A DNA stretch of 64,000 bases from positions 1,641,662 to 1,705,661 of the forward strand of contig CM119264.1 of assembly GCA_051294375.1 (NCBI GenBank), given 5' to 3'. This document shows, in pieces, positions 1-18,544 of this stretch (position 1 is its first letter; each line of letters starts with the position of its first letter). Under the pieces are notes generated by a model that saw nothing but the letters and a program-made list of their open reading frames with translations, did not search any database and was not told where the DNA came from. The position numbers and the translations under genes are program-made. The DNA is from Paraspadella gotoi (Eukaryota > Chaetognatha).

Positions 1-600
1 TCTTTCGCCTACGAAACAAAATTTTCTTCCTTTGCTTCGTCAATTCATGCAACTAGTTTCTTTTTCTTTCCCCTTTTTTTGGGGGGTGGCTCCTCTTTTC
101 TCATTTTCGGCTCCTATTCTTCAATAATTGGCTCCTCTCTTTTATTTTTGGCTCCTCTTTCTTTTTTTGGCTCCTCTTTCTTCGTTTTGGATCCTCTTTC
201 AAATTTTCGAGCTCCTTTTCCTCCCTTTAAATCCTCTTCCTTATTTGGCTCCTTTTCCTCATTAGTTAGCTCAAGTTTCTCATTTTTGGCTTCTCTTTTC
301 CGTTAGTTGGTTCCTCTTCCCCTTTTTTGTCTCATCTTCCTAATTTTTAGCTCCTATTTCTCATTTTTTGGCTCTTTTTATTGGCTCCTCTTCCTCGTGT
401 TTGGCCTCTCTTCCTTATATATTTTGACTCCTTTTTTTCATTTTTTGGCTCTTCTTTCTTGCTCTTTTTGCTCAGTTTCCTCTTTTTTTAGCTCCTTTTT
501 CTCATATATTGGCTCCTCATTGATTGGCTCTTCCTCCTTCATTTTGACTCCAGTATCATTTTCTATTTTTTGCTCCTACACGGTTAATGTTTGCTCCATC
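1..600. repeat. degenerate pyrimidine-rich minisatellite
   Basis: About thirty imperfect copies of a unit close to TTTTTGGCTCCTCTTTCTC, 15-25 bases each, make up the start of the window. The open frames across it encode only Ser/Phe/Leu-rich low-complexity peptide with no splice context, so I read it as non-coding. Confidence 0.8.
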
Positions 601-678
601 TTCACCGGAGAGAAAAAAAAGGGAAAAAAAAGAGGATTTTATGCAAAGAGGAATAAATATGAGCGAGAATCCTTCAGA

Positions 679-685
679 GAAAGTC

Positions 686-763
<78 letters not shown>
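679..763. repeat. (GA)n microsatellite
   Basis: About 85 bases of nearly pure GA dinucleotide. It is the first of more than twenty long GA/CT arrays in the window. Confidence 0.95.
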
Positions 764-765
<2 letters not shown>

Positions 766-829
766 CGTGCAACCTTATTGCGGCGGTTACGACTGCAAAT
801 TGATTCGATTCTACTTTATTAAATGTTAA

Positions 830-1045
830 TCGCGACGACGACGACAACGACGATAACGACGACGACGACGACCGTCGATTATCCCAATTAAGGAACAACA
901 ACAACAACAACAACAACGTCGTTTTTGATCTTTGAAATTTTTTTTTTCTTTTTCTTTTTACTTTTATTTCTTTTTCTTTTCCTTTTTCTTTTTCTTTTTC
1001 TTTTTCTTTTTCTTTTTCTTTTTCTTTTTTTTTTCTTGTTCGTTT
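830..1045. repeat. ACG, CAA and TTTTTC simple repeats
   Basis: Runs of ACG/CGA trinucleotide (832-875), CAA (895-916) and a TTTTTC hexanucleotide array (about 945-1035) follow one another with no unique spacer. Confidence 0.85.
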
Positions 1046-2020
1046 TATTTTAAACTTTGAACATTTCGTAGGATGAAAATCTGACATCATTTCATAAATC
1101 TGACACCATGTCATTAATCTCCCACTATGTCATCAATCTCTTCTGTCATCCTCTTTTGCAGCGACACCTGAAAAGGATGACTATCTTCCAGGTATTTTAT
1201 CTCATTAATTTATTATTTCATTCTTTATTTTTCTTTTCTTTTTCTCCCTTTTTTTTTCTCTCGTCTTAACGGATTAAACGTTTTTAACGAGAATCCTTTT
1301 ATATCTTTCTTTCTCCCGATAAAGTGTCTTACGAATTAATTTAAATCATCATTAGATGATGCTATTAAGTATTTTTGTTAAAAGGCTTTTCGTATAATTT
1401 TATAATGTTTGAACATCTACAAAGCGCTTAATTTATTTATCTTAATTCAAAATTCGCCCACAACCATTATATTCAGTTGTTAATCCAGCTCCTGTAGAAA
1501 ATTCTAAAAACAAAATTTATAAATTATTATTGCTATATTAAAGAAGAAGTTTTATGAAACATTTAAAGAAACGGTTAAAAAATTATAGAAGCATATCAAA
1601 ACAACATTAGAAAAAAACAATTGAAGAAACAATTTCTATAAAAACATTCAAAAAACACAATAGAAAAAATATTTGTAGAAAAATTACAAAAAAATAAAAG
1701 AAGCATTTCAAAAAAAACATTAGAAAAAAAAGCAGTTAAAAAAAAGCGAGAGAAACATTTTTAAAAAAACATCAGAAAAAAAACATTTGAAGAAACAGTT
1801 TTGTTTTCTTTTTGCCTTTTTTCTTGCGATCGACTTTTTTGCGACTTTTGTTTTTCGTCTTCGTCTAACGACATAAAAGCTTCTGGCTTCAATAGACTAA
1901 TCAACGACCGCGAAAAATTCAAGATGGCGCCGACGACGACGAAGACGACGACGACGTTAGCGATTGCAATCAAAACTAAATAAAAAAATATTTAATTAAA
2001 ACAAGGAACGGTTATTTCAA
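1046..2020. other. AT-rich spacer without a supported gene
   Basis: This stretch holds AT-rich sequence and an imperfect 30-40 base repeat of the type GAAACATTTnAAAAAAACATTAGAAAAAA between 1540 and 1800. A short plus-strand frame beginning AAGATGGCGCC at 1921 has a good start context but ends after 19 codons. I see no exon that can be joined to a neighbour. Confidence 0.5.
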
Positions 2021-2021
2021 G

Positions 2022-2258
2022 GTGTTGCGCCGCATTACTTTTCTTTTTACTTTCTTATCCCTTGTATTTCCGTGTATATACGACAAGCTGTGCATCGTAA
2101 TCACGTCTTTTATTCCTTATAGTTTGTAAGATTTCTTTAAAAACAAAAAGCGGCGCTAGTAGTCGCTTAGATTTGAGGTTTTTTCCTGTTTTAACAAATG
2201 AGCAACGAACTATAGGCAAGTTATAAGCGTTTTCAACGTAAGTACTCGCGGCGCAACT
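2022..2258 (+). mobile_element. MITE-like element, family 1 (GTTGCGCCGC ends)
   Basis: The element opens with GTTGCGCCGCA and closes with TACTCGCGGCGCAACT, so its ends are inverted repeats of about 10-11 bases. The body shares CTTTTATTCyTTATAGTTT, a GCTAGTAGTCGCTTAGATTTGAG block and AACAAATGAGCmACsAACTATAG with the copies at 23.8 and 63.6 kb. At about 240 bp and without coding capacity it looks like a non-autonomous DNA transposon. Confidence 0.65.
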
Positions 2259-2349
2259 AAAAAAATTTTCAATGTCGGCGACGACAATGACGACGACGAC
2301 GACGACTACAACGAGATTTAAAAAAAAACAAGAAAGGTAATTCAAATGT

Positions 2350-2580
2350 CTTTCGCCGCAGTGACTGCCCTATCACGTATTTACAGTTGATCACGTGACT
2401 CCCAGAGGTAGCGCTAGTAGTCGCTTAGATGCTCGGTTCAGCAAAAATGACAAAAGGGCAACGAAGTGAACGAGATATTAGCATTTTAAACATAAGGGGG
2501 ACAGACCGACGGACGGACATACCGACCGATCGACCCATCGACCGACAGACCGACCGACCAAGTGTCTCATAAAGTTTCTT
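2350..2580 (+). mobile_element. MITE-like element, family 1, diverged second copy
   Basis: It begins TTTCGCCGCAGTGACTG and keeps the GCGCTAGTAGTCGCTTAGAT block seen in the neighbouring copy. A tract of GGACAGACCGACGGACGGAC-like tetranucleotides follows (about 2498-2565). The right hairpin end is missing. Confidence 0.55.
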
Positions 2581-2744
2581 AGCCAGTAATTGTGGCGAAA
2601 TTAAAAAATCGTTGGAAACTGAAAAGAAGAAAAAAATATTTCATCGTCAGTTAACCAAAGCTTTTGATTAAAATTATCGCCACTTTACTATCTACCTGTG
2701 AAAAATGGCAAAAACGGCGTCTCGCAATGTCGAGTGGCAATGAT

Positions 2745-2885
2745 ATGATTATGATTATAAAGATGATGATTAAGGTTATGATGATGAAGATTATGATGAT
2801 GATGATGATGATGATTACGGTGATGATGATTATGATTATGATAATGATAATCAGGATGTTAATAACAACAACAACAACAAAAGAC
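2745..2885. repeat. ATG/ATT trinucleotide-rich repeat
   Basis: Imperfect (GATGAT/TATGAT)n followed by (CAA)n. The Met-rich open frame over it is a by-product of the repeat. Confidence 0.85.
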
Positions 2886-2949
2886 GAAGAGGAAATTGTT
2901 TTCGAGTCTCAGACACTAAATCGAAGGCCTCATTCCTTCTCGATTTGTT

Positions 2950-2951
2950 TT

Positions 2952-2990
<39 letters not shown>

Positions 2991-3165
2991 CTCCTCTCCT
3001 CTCTCTCTCCTCTTTTTCTTTTCATTATCCCGTTTTGTTCTCGAGCGCGAGAGCTTAGAATTCTCCAAATGGAATTGTTATGGTTTAATTAAAAACGCAA
3101 AGGAATCTTTTCTCTCTTTGTCTCTGTCTCACTCTCTCTATTTTTCTTTGGTTTACCCAGACCGA

Positions 3166-3252
<87 letters not shown>

Positions 3253-3343
3253 TCTTTGTCCCGACGTTGACAAAGTCTCCCCGACGGCCGCAGCTTTTGT
3301 CCTTTTATTTTTCTTCGCTCACGGTAGAATTTTCTGTCTCTGA

Positions 3344-3384
<41 letters not shown>

Positions 3385-3428
3385 TCTTCTTCTCTCTCTT
3401 CTCCTCCTCTCTCTCTCGTCTCTTCTCT

Positions 3429-3475
<47 letters not shown>

Positions 3476-3545
3476 CTCTCTCACTCCTCTCCTCTCTCTC
3501 TCTAACCTCCTCTCTCTCACTCCCTCATCTCTCTCATCTCTCCAC
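2950..3545. repeat. cluster of (CT)n microsatellites
   Basis: Long CT arrays at 2955-3010, 3173-3250, 3350-3380 and 3400-3540 are separated by short unique islands. They lie downstream of the Kazal exon in minus-strand orientation. Confidence 0.9.
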
Positions 3546-3581
3546 AACCTCCCACTACCCACACCCCCAAACACAACTCAC

Positions 3582-9691
<6,110 letters not shown>

Positions 9692-9771
9692 CTTGAGGTG
9701 GGGGATAGGAGGAGGAGGAGGAGGAGGAGGCGTGGGAAAGGAGAGGGGGAAGAGGAGGATGATGAGGACAT

Positions 9772-10982
9772 GATTTTTTTTTCTTTTTATAATCCAAAAG
9801 TTTAATTTTTTTGGGATGTTAAGTAATAAGTATTTCTATGTTCGTTTGTTCGTTTATTAATCCGATTAAAAGTTTAGTTATATTTTCGTTTTGGATGTCT
9901 TTTTAAAATCGCTGGCGGAGATTTGAAGAGTTGAGAAATTAGTGCACAGCCTAAGAACTCCACGGGAAATTGAATTCGTTTCACTCGAAGATGACAGTCT
10001 TGTAGTGTATTATCGTTCCTACTAGGTCAACTGTATCACGTCGCCCCTACAGGCGCCGTATGATTTATTTGCTTATTCACCTTCATGACACGCGATAATT
10101 ATTTGTATATTTGTATTACATCGCGTAATTTGCTAGATTGCCACATTCTGTCCGTATTTATTACTGTAGAAAAATAGGAGAATGGTAGAATAAGAGAATG
10201 GGAGAACGAATCAATTTCGAATCATATCCTCATAGGAAACGCGTAGTTTTTCGGCGAATACAACTGTGCACCCGTCCAACGCATTAAAAAAACAACTGTG
10301 CCTCGTGAAGAGACGAACTTCGTTATATCGAACAACTTTTCGCTTTTAAATCATCACTTTTAAGTCTCTTTTTTTTCTCGTTTTAAGCAAAATTCAGCCC
10401 ACGTTTTTTTTTTCAATTCACTTTATTTTAAACGTTGTTGTTGTTGTAGTAGACGATTGTCGTCGTTGTTGTTGTTGTTGTATCGATTTTTTTATCGTAA
10501 ATTAAGAAAGCAATTTTTTTTCTTTCTTCTGCTACGAAGATTTTATGACGAGATGGCGCTGTCAAGTTTTCGAGAGACGAAAGTCGACATTTGCTGAAGA
10601 TAATGAAAAATTTAAATTGTTTATAAGTTTAGGGGGAAAAATAATAATATTTAAAGATATAGCGAAAACAAATCGATGGCAAAGCACAATATTACTTAGT
10701 TAATTTAAGAATAGAAAACGTTCTAAAGACTGTTTTGTCAGAGAAGAAGGAAAGAAGAGAGAGAGAAGAGAGAGAGGAGAGGAAGAGAGAGAGAGAGGGA
10801 GAGGAGAGGAGAGAGAGAGGGAGGATATACAAAAAAAGCTCGTGTTACTTTAACACAAAACCTCAAATGTTGCGTGGGTTGTCGGAAGAACAAAAACTGA
10901 CATCTATCAATCAAAATGACATGAATCCGTGACAACTCATTCTCTATCTCTCTGTCTCTCTCTCTCTCTTTCTCTCTCTTTA

Positions 10983-11025
<43 letters not shown>

Positions 11026-11208
11026 TTTTATCCTACTCCTACACCCTGCCCCCACCCTTCCTGATTTTCTTTTTGATTTTCTTTAAGCAAAAATATTAGA
11101 TTTAAAAATATAAATATAATATAAAATTATCTTGTTCATACTTTCTTACAGATTGACGGTCTCTTCAACATCTTTACCTCGTTTTCTCTCTCTCTCTCTC
11201 TCTCTTCT

Positions 11209-11246
<38 letters not shown>

Positions 11247-11770
11247 TCTCTCGTTTGTAGCCAGTTTCCGGCTGTCGGATCAGTAATGAGCCCGAAAATT
11301 GGTTGTCGTAATTCGTCACGACGATGAAGGTCGTTGACTGTCATTGTCATCGTCATTCCTCACGAAAATGTGTCATTTATCACGAAAATGTGTCATTGTT
11401 ATTCTTCACAAAAAGGTGTCTATGTCATTTACATTCATTTCCAGTAAGTGTCCTTGTCATTGTCATCCGTCACCATAATATGTCATCATCATTGTCATTC
11501 GTCACAAAAAAGTGTCATTGTCATCTGTCAGGTTTCATCGTCATTGTCATTCGTCACGCACTCCCTTGCGTCAAGTCACTGACCGCTGACGCCGAACGAA
11601 GCAGTAAAAACAATGAAAAGAGAAGGCAGCAGTCGCCTGTCAATGAACCTCGCTGATGATTGCGGTCAGACTCTTTGGACTCAGATTGGAATCGTTAAAA
11701 CTGACAACTGGCAATGATTGGCTGAGAAGCAATAATGATTGCAAAGCAAAGCTTAATCTAGTTTTAATTT
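9772..11770. other. gene-poor stretch with CT/GA microsatellites
   Basis: GA-rich (10740-10825) and CT-rich arrays (10945-11020, 11183-11250) plus a region of GTCATTCGTCACAAAAATGTGTC-like repeats (11330-11560). No exon with splice signals and recognisable homology was found. Upstream exons of the agrin-like gene should lie further along the minus strand but I could not identify them. Confidence 0.5.
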
Positions 11771-11774
11771 ACGA

Positions 11775-12072
11775 TAATAAGGGGCTAAGTGTGCTATCCG
11801 TATCATCTGCGCCCCTCGGCAGCAATGGAACGGGTCCTGGTTTGAGAACTAAGCTTCAGGGTTTTCTACGCCCCCACGGAGGTTTAAGGCCGTCCTCACG
11901 CTTTCCACACGCTTGCCCCACGCATGCCATACGCTTGCCACACGATTGCCATACGGTAGTTACCATTGAGGGTTTATCCCGGTACTTAATGGTAATGTGC
12001 TGATGGTAATGAGTTGATACCATTACTAAATGATCCACATGCGGGGTGAACTTATTGCAATTCCCGACTACA
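11775..12072 (-). mobile_element. tRNA-derived SINE, family A, inverted and diverged
   Basis: Read on the minus strand it begins TTGTAGTCGGGAATTGCAATA and continues GTTCACCCCGC, then GTGAGGACGGCC, GGGGGCGTAG, CCCTGAAGCTTAG, GGACCCGTTCCATTGCTGC and GGATAGCACACTTAGCCCC. This matches in order the two plus-strand copies at 51.6 and 52.0 kb. The tRNA-like head is degenerate and followed by extra TTGCC-type repeats. Confidence 0.75.
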
Positions 12073-12639
12073 ATAAGAACAACAAACATTTTGTTTTCTT
12101 TCTTAAAAAATTATAAAATTTGTACGACAAATATAAAAATCATTTATTGTTTTTTCCTTCATATTCATCAAAAAAAAAAGTTAATCCCTAAAAAATCATT
12201 CGCTTTATTTATCGTAAATCTGCTAAGTTTTACCCACACACTCTTCACTTTTTTATCCAAAACAAATGACCATTTGACCATCTTGTTTGTTTTTACTATC
12301 CTAACCGGAAGTATAGTCGCGAGAATTTCTTTGTTTTACTCCTCTCACTTTAGCCTCGATCTCTCTACGAGTCTTCGGTCATCCAACTACTTCCACGCAC
12401 CCCCTCTCCCTCCCCCCTCAACCTTCTTCACCATTTCCCCTTTACCCCTCTCTCCCTTCCACAACCCATAAATCCCTCCCTCTTCTACATCCCATCTTTC
12501 ATCTTTTCCTTTTTTCCATTTAATTCCATTTCCTCGCATCTTTCAATTTTCTCTCTCTTCTCCCTTCGGCGTTTCTCTCTTCACCTCACAGTTTGTGGCT
12601 CTATTTTCCGAAAGCGCCCGATTTAGATTTCTGAACCAT

Positions 12640-12890
12640 AAACCATAAACCTTAATTTCCAGCTCTATTCTTTTTTTTTTTAAATTCAATTCAAAATCTA
12701 ATCCCTAACCTTTTTTTTCTAACCTTAAATCCTAATCGCAAACCTTTTCTTCTATCTTTAAACCTTAATCCCTAAAATTTTTTTCTTATCTTAAATCCTA
12801 ACCGCTAACCTTTTCTTCTATCCCTAAATCCGTTCCCAAACTTTCATCTAATCTCAAACCCTGACCCTAATTATCAAACCTAAAAACTAA
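12640..12890. repeat. degenerate CCCTAA/TAACC-rich tract
   Basis: Irregular words such as AATCCCTAACC, AACCTTAATCCCTAA and TATCCCTAAATCC spaced 15-40 bases apart. It is the reverse-strand equivalent of the TTAGGG-like tracts at 7.2 and 9.5 kb. Confidence 0.55.
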
Positions 12891-12899
12891 TTCAATTTT

Positions 12900-13799
12900 G
12901 AATTCAAGTTGAAATGGAGTGCTTTTGGAAAAGAGGGCTCAAATTTTGCCCAACGAATCTTCTGACTTTTCTTCTATCATAAACCGTTTTTGTGCTGTGA
13001 GCAGTTTAAGTTATTCCCCAAAAAGCTGGGCCTCCCTGTATGAGACGCTTTTTTGTCTCTCTGTCTGTTGTCACCCTGTCTGTCACTCGATATCATATAT
13101 ATAAACTTTAAAAAATAAATGTGTTACGAAAAAAGGTTTCATCGTTTGAACAACGCGTTTTCGAAGCACGAATGAGAAAGAAGCAAAGAGGAAGAGGAGC
13201 AACATTAAAATCAGCGAGAGAAGGAAGAGGAAAATCTTAAATCTGCGTCCTTGTTTTTTCTTCTTTCTCTTCCATTTTTTTTTCACTCTTCAGAATGTGA
13301 ACAGCTTCGACTATAAACCTGTTGGCGCCCCGACGATGCGACGACGTCGACTGAATACTGATCCAGGCCGTCGTCGTCGTCGTCGTCGTTGCTGTCAATT
13401 CCGACCTCAGCTGATTTCGCTCCATCAAGTTTTTACTTTCTTTTTTTTTTCTTTTTCTCTCTTTTAATTTTCTTTTTTTTCCTTTACAATGATAAAAAAA
13501 ATGTTTTGTAATATTCCCATTTCTCTTTATTTTATCTTTTACTCAAGGTTACTCATGTTTTTATCCTTTCTTTTCATTATCTCTTTTTTCCCTCCTTTCC
13601 GTTTTACATTCTTTCTTTTCTTCCTATTTTTCTTTTTAACTTCTTTCTTCCCTGCTTTCCTTTTTTCCTTCTTTCTCTCCACCCTCCTTTCCTTTTTTAC
13701 TTCTTTCCCTTCTCCATCCTTTCCTTTTTTCTTTCATTCTCTCCTCCCTCCTTTCATTTTTTCTTTCTTTCTTTCCTCCCTCCTCTATAAATTAATTTT
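12900..13799. other. low-complexity stretch with one weak exon candidate
   Basis: A very good plus-strand acceptor (pyrimidine tract ending CACTCTTCAG at 13293) precedes an open frame starting NVNSFDYKPVGAPT that runs into a CGT repeat. No good donor follows and I recognise no family. The rest (13440-13795) is pyrimidine-rich low-complexity DNA. Confidence 0.25.
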
Positions 13800-14042
13800 C
13801 CGTCGGTCTGTCTGGACATCGGTCTGTCCCACTGACGTTAAAAATTCTTATAACTCGCCTTTAGTTAGTTACTCATTCGTTAAAACAGAAAAAACCTGCA
13901 AGCAAGACGGAATTCCGATGCAGTGCAGTTCCGTCTTTTATTCTCTATAGCTATGTATATAACTTATACATAAATTTCCCAGTCATGTAGTCATGTAATC
14001 ACTGGGAAATATACATGAAAAGAAGTCACTGCGGCGCAACAC
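13800..14042 (-). mobile_element. MITE-like element, family 1
   Basis: Reverse-oriented copy. It opens with a GTCGGTCTGTC tetranucleotide tract, then ACGTTAAAAATTCTTATAAC, GTTACTCATTCGTTAAAACAG and GACGGAATTCCGATG, and closes GTCACTGCGGCGCAACAC. The AGTTGCGCCGC hairpin end is missing on the left. Confidence 0.6.
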
Positions 14043-14160
14043 ATTGGATGGACCAATCTTGTTCTTTTTTTCTTTTTTCCTTCGCCGACTGAACCTGAAT
14101 TTTATTTCATTGAATTTTTTTTCTTCTTTTTCCTCCAAAAATTTTCTTTTATTCGCGCGT

Positions 14161-14162
14161 CA

Positions 14163-14194
<32 letters not shown>

Positions 14195-14237
14195 TTCTCT
14201 CTCTCTCTCTTCTCTCTTCTCTCTCTTTCTCTTCTCT

Positions 14238-14271
<34 letters not shown>

Positions 14272-14280
14272 CTCCTCTCT

Positions 14281-14324
<44 letters not shown>

Positions 14325-14325
14325 T
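14161..14325. repeat. (CT)n microsatellite, interrupted
   Basis: CT arrays broken by single T or C insertions. Confidence 0.9.
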
Positions 14326-14619
14326 GTGACAATTTTTTTTTTTAACCTGTTGCTTTGAGACCCAAAAATTGTTGTCGGAATCTGAAAAACGTTGAGTGAA
14401 AAGTCACCGTTTTGCGACGACGACGAAGACAACGACGAAGACAACGACGACGCTGACCAATTATACTTTGTGTAGACAACTTTTTATGGATTATCTGAAT
14501 CAATTTTTTTTTAATTTTTAAATGCTTAAATGTTATACTATGCTTCACTAGTTAAAAAAGTGACAGTTAAAATCGATTAAGTACAAAATTTTTTTATTAC
14601 AAAACTCTTAATGATAAAA

Positions 14620-14900
14620 AGTGAGAAGGGGGAGAAACAAGAGAAGGAAGAGAAGGTGAAGAAACAAGGAGGAGAAAGAGGAGAAAGATGAGGAAGAGAA
14701 ATAAGAGGAGGAAGAGGAAGATGAGGAAGAGAAGGAGGAGAAACAAGAGGAGGAAGAGGAGGAAGAGAAGGAGGAGAAACAATAGGAGGAAGAGGAAGAG
14801 GAGGAAGAGAAGGAGGAGACAACAAGAGAGAAAAGGAGGAAGAGAAGGAGGAGAAAGAAGAGGAGGAAGAGAAGGAGGAGAAGCAGGTGCGAAATCAAAG
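14620..14900. repeat. purine-only GAAGAGGAGGAA repeat
   Basis: About 280 bases that are almost entirely A and G, in a loose 15-24 base period around GAGGAAGAGAAGGAGGAGAAA. Confidence 0.85.
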
Positions 14901-15179
14901 GTCGATGAATGAGGAAAGAGTCGAGGCGAAGAACGGAATGTCAGATGGTGAATGGTAAGTGCTGGATGGCATGGCGGATGGCATACGGCAACTCGTTGAT
15001 TAGTCAAGAATGTCAAATGGCAAATATAAATGACGATTGCCTGTCAGAGTCAGAGAAAGAGAGAGTAACGAAACGCCGACACCAAAACAGCGAGATCCAA
15101 TTACGTCCGATTCCCTCGCAGATTTTTTGTTCTCATGTAATCAAAAATTACAAAATGACTAAATTAGAATCACTGTCGA

Positions 15180-15480
15180 TGTCCGTAATGACAAAGATGA
15201 CGACGACGAAGATGACAATGATGACAACGAAGATGACGATGACAAAAATGACGATGACGACGAAAAAGATGACGACAAAGATGAAGACGAGGATGACGAT
15301 AACGAAGAAAGATGACAAAAACGACTAAAAGGATGACAATGATGACGACGAAAAAGATGACGACAAAGATGAAGACGAATATGACGCTAAAGACAGAGAA
15401 AACAACGACCTCGACGACAACGACGACAGCGACGTAGATGACCCTGACGATGACGACGACGACGACGACGACGAAAATGA
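15180..15480. repeat. (GAC/GATGAC)n trinucleotide field
   Basis: About 300 bases of GACGAC, GATGAC and AAAGATGAC in 6-15 base periods. Frames through it give poly-Asp/Lys or poly-Thr/Met, with stops in some frames. I see no flanking exon. Confidence 0.8.
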
Positions 15481-15581
15481 AAACGACGTCATGACAAGTT
15501 GATTAGGATAGGAATGAACAGTTGTTTTCTTAATTCATTAAAAACATGTTTCTCCTTATCTTCATGTTTTTTGTTCTTTTT

Positions 15582-16222
15582 NNNNNNNNNNNNNNNNNNN
15601 NNNNNNNNNNNNNNNNNNNNNNNNNNNNNNNNNNNNNNNNNNNNNNNNNNNNNNNNNNNNNNNNNNNNNNNNNNNNNNNNNNNNNNNNNNNNNNNNNNNN
15701 NNNNNNNNNNNNNNNNNNNNNNNNNNNNNNNNNNNNNNNNNNNNNNNNNNNNNNNNNNNNNNNNNNNNNNNNNNNNNNNNNNNNNNNNNNNNNNNNNNNN
15801 NNNNNNNNNNNNNNNNNNNNNNNNNNNNNNNNNNNNNNNNNNNNNNNNNNNNNNNNNNNNNNNNNNNNNNNNNNNNNNNNNNNNNNNNNNNNNNNNNNNN
15901 NNNNNNNNNNNNNNNNNNNNNNNNNNNNNNNNNNNNNNNNNNNNNNNNNNNNNNNNNNNNNNNNNNNNNNNNNNNNNNNNNNNNNNNNNNNNNNNNNNNN
16001 NNNNNNNNNNNNNNNNNNNNNNNNNNNNNNNNNNNNNNNNNNNNNNNNNNNNNNNNNNNNNNNNNNNNNNNNNNNNNNNNNNNNNNNNNNNNNNNNNNNN
16101 NNNNNNNNNNNNNNNNNNNNNNNNNNNNNNNNNNNNNNNNNNNNNNNNNNNNNNNNNNNNNNNNNNNNNNNNNNNNNNNNNNNNNNNNNNNNNNNNNNNN
16201 NNNNNNNNNNNNNNNNNNNNNN

Positions 16223-16253
<31 letters not shown>

Positions 16254-16345
16254 TCTCTCTCTCTCTCTCTCTTCTCTCTCCTCTCCTCTCTCTCTCTATC
16301 TCTCTCTCTCTTTCTCTCTTTCACTCTCTCTCGACCCTGGCGAAA
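15582..16345. repeat. assembly gap followed by (CT)n
   Basis: 641 N (15582-16222) end directly in a CT array that runs to about 16332. The left edge is T-rich unique sequence. Confidence 0.8.
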
Positions 16346-17226
16346 GGAAACGATCGGTCGTTGATTCCAGGATTAATTAATCTCTTTATTAAATTATTAA
16401 TTAATTCTCATTATTAATTTATTATATTGATTTTTTAGATCTTTCGGAGAAATTAAATGATATGTTAATTCCTTTCACGACTGTTTCAATCATTCTCAAA
16501 AGATAAATTTAAACAAATCATAACAATATTTCAATTTTTCAATTTCCTTTAATTTCTTCAAAGATGACAGCGCATTGGCATTTGGCATTAGGCATTAGGC
16601 ATTAGGCATTAGGCAATTAGGCATTAGGCATTAGACTTAGAGGTGCCACTGAACTTAGTAGATATTCAGGAGTTACTTTCTAAAAGATTAATATTTAAAA
16701 ACGACTTCTACTTTGTTAACTCACTTTAGTTTGTTCACTGCTGCATTGTTTCACTTTGGCCACATTTTAATTCCAATTATTTACTTTTTTTACTGTAATT
16801 ATCTCACATTCGTTACTTCATGAATCCACTTAAGTCTTAAGTCGCATTTAAATTCCGTTTCACATTGAAATTATTTTAAAAACAGATTCTTACTTCTACC
16901 TTCTTTAAATTTAATGTTCTAATTGTACCACTTTTGTAGTGGAAGTGGTCGAGATGAAAATGGCGAACAAAATGATATAAATCGATTTATTGAAATCAGA
17001 AAAGCGAATGGAATCCAATTGGCTAATTGTACACAGTTGCATTCATTCTAATAAAGCGAGTGACAAAAAACTTTGGTTTACATTTGCAAACAAAGCAATA
17101 CAAAAAAGAATTCCAAATAAGGTAACGTTTTTTTGAGACCGGCGTTTGAACAGACGGAGCAAAAAAATTTCAAGGCGGGCATTGGAAGAAGAAGAATTCG
17201 GCCGGCGATTTTATTTTCTTTCTTAC

Positions 17227-17227
<1 letters not shown>
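16346..17227. other. AT-rich stretch, no gene seen
   Basis: It holds a GGCATTA heptanucleotide array (16572-16632) and otherwise AT-rich sequence. I found no exon or element that I can support. Confidence 0.5.

Positions 17228-17318
<91 letters not shown>
17228..17318. repeat. (AAT)n microsatellite
   Basis: About 90 bases of perfect AAT trinucleotide. Confidence 0.97.
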
Positions 17319-17509
17319 TCATCATATATCCTCAGTTTCTGTGAGTCCAGATATCTCACTGAAACATTTTAACTTCACATTTTTGTACTAGGATTTAAAA
17401 AATACATTATGATTTTTTATTTTAAAACTGCTTAATTTTATTAAATAATACTTAATATACTTATCCTGGCACTGTATCAAATCTTTGCCTTGTTATCCTA
17501 ACACCTTGA

Positions 17510-17625
17510 AGAAAAATAAAAGAATTGTTACTTCCCCTCTGGCCCAATCAATAAGCCTCATTACCTCGCCTTTGGCCCAATGATTTAACCTCATTACCTC
17601 ACCTTGAGCCCAATAATATTGAAAG
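17510..17625. repeat. 33-bp minisatellite, three copies
   Basis: Three copies built around CCTCATTACCTCrCCTTkrGCCCAATnA. Confidence 0.75.
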
Positions 17626-17699
17626 GATGTTCGTTGACTCACCCGGTTTCGCCTCCTTACCTTCGCCTCGACTCTGACGCGACTCACCCTCCGAAGAGA

Positions 17700-17932
17700 G
17701 AATGAATGAATGAATGAATGAATGAGGAACGAATGACTGAACGTTGGGAAAGGAGGACCTTGAAGCCGTCGTGGCCTGCTTCCCCCCCTCTCTCTCTGCT
17801 CTCACTCTGCTCTCTCTCTCTTCTCCCCCTTCTCTCTCTCCCTTCTCTCTCCCTCTCCTCTTCTTGTCAACGAGGCGGAAATCCTTTCATATACGACAGG
17901 AAAAAAAAAAGAATCTTTTGTTCTTAGCGGTG

Positions 17933-17971
<39 letters not shown>

Positions 17972-18467
17972 ATTATAATGCATTTAAGGAGGGAAAAAGA
18001 GACGAGAATAAAGGTTCGATTCATGTGAAGAAAAAAAATTATGTTTTTTGTTGGTGAAAAATATCGAGAATATTTATTATATAAAACGTTATTTGTCTGA
18101 TGTCATATATTAAAAATCAGGTACGGTTAGATGGAAAATATTTCAGTTATGATCCAGAATTATGTTATTTTCACTCGCAATAACCAATAAATTATGCTTT
18201 TATTTCTCGCTTCAAATTTTGATCTATTTTATTTAAACAAATTTCGAATTTTATTTGGTACTGAATTAAAAATAAAAATTCATGTTTACATTTGTTTTTT
18301 ACCGGACTTTTCCGCGACGAGGAATTAGTTTTCGATCGACGATCATCAAATTCGCAAAATAAAAAAATCGTTTTTCATTTTCTCCACATTTTATTTTCTC
18401 TTAAGTTTGACGTCGATTTAAAATTTTAAAAAGAGAAAAAAGCACCTGATTTGTCCCGGGTAGACAG

Positions 18468-18506
<39 letters not shown>

Positions 18507-18530
18507 AGATGATTATTGAAATTCCCCATA
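17700..18530. other. microsatellites and AT-rich sequence, no gene seen
   Basis: (GAAT)n at 17700-17725, CT/TCC-rich 17785-17860, (GA)n at 17938-17970 and 18478-18505. The rest is AT-rich with no supported exon. Confidence 0.5.
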
Positions 18531-18544
18531 GCGAAATGACAAGA

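Noticed and set aside
307-822. Long Phe/Ser/Leu and Arg-Glu open frames over CT/GA repeats (also many others through the window)
   Set aside because: Dinucleotide GA/CT repeats give endless RE or LS frames on both strands; no start, splice or family support.
1157-1190. 30-base plus-strand micro-exon between CTTTTGCAG and GTATTT
   Set aside because: No partner exons and it sits in a small repeat; too short to support.
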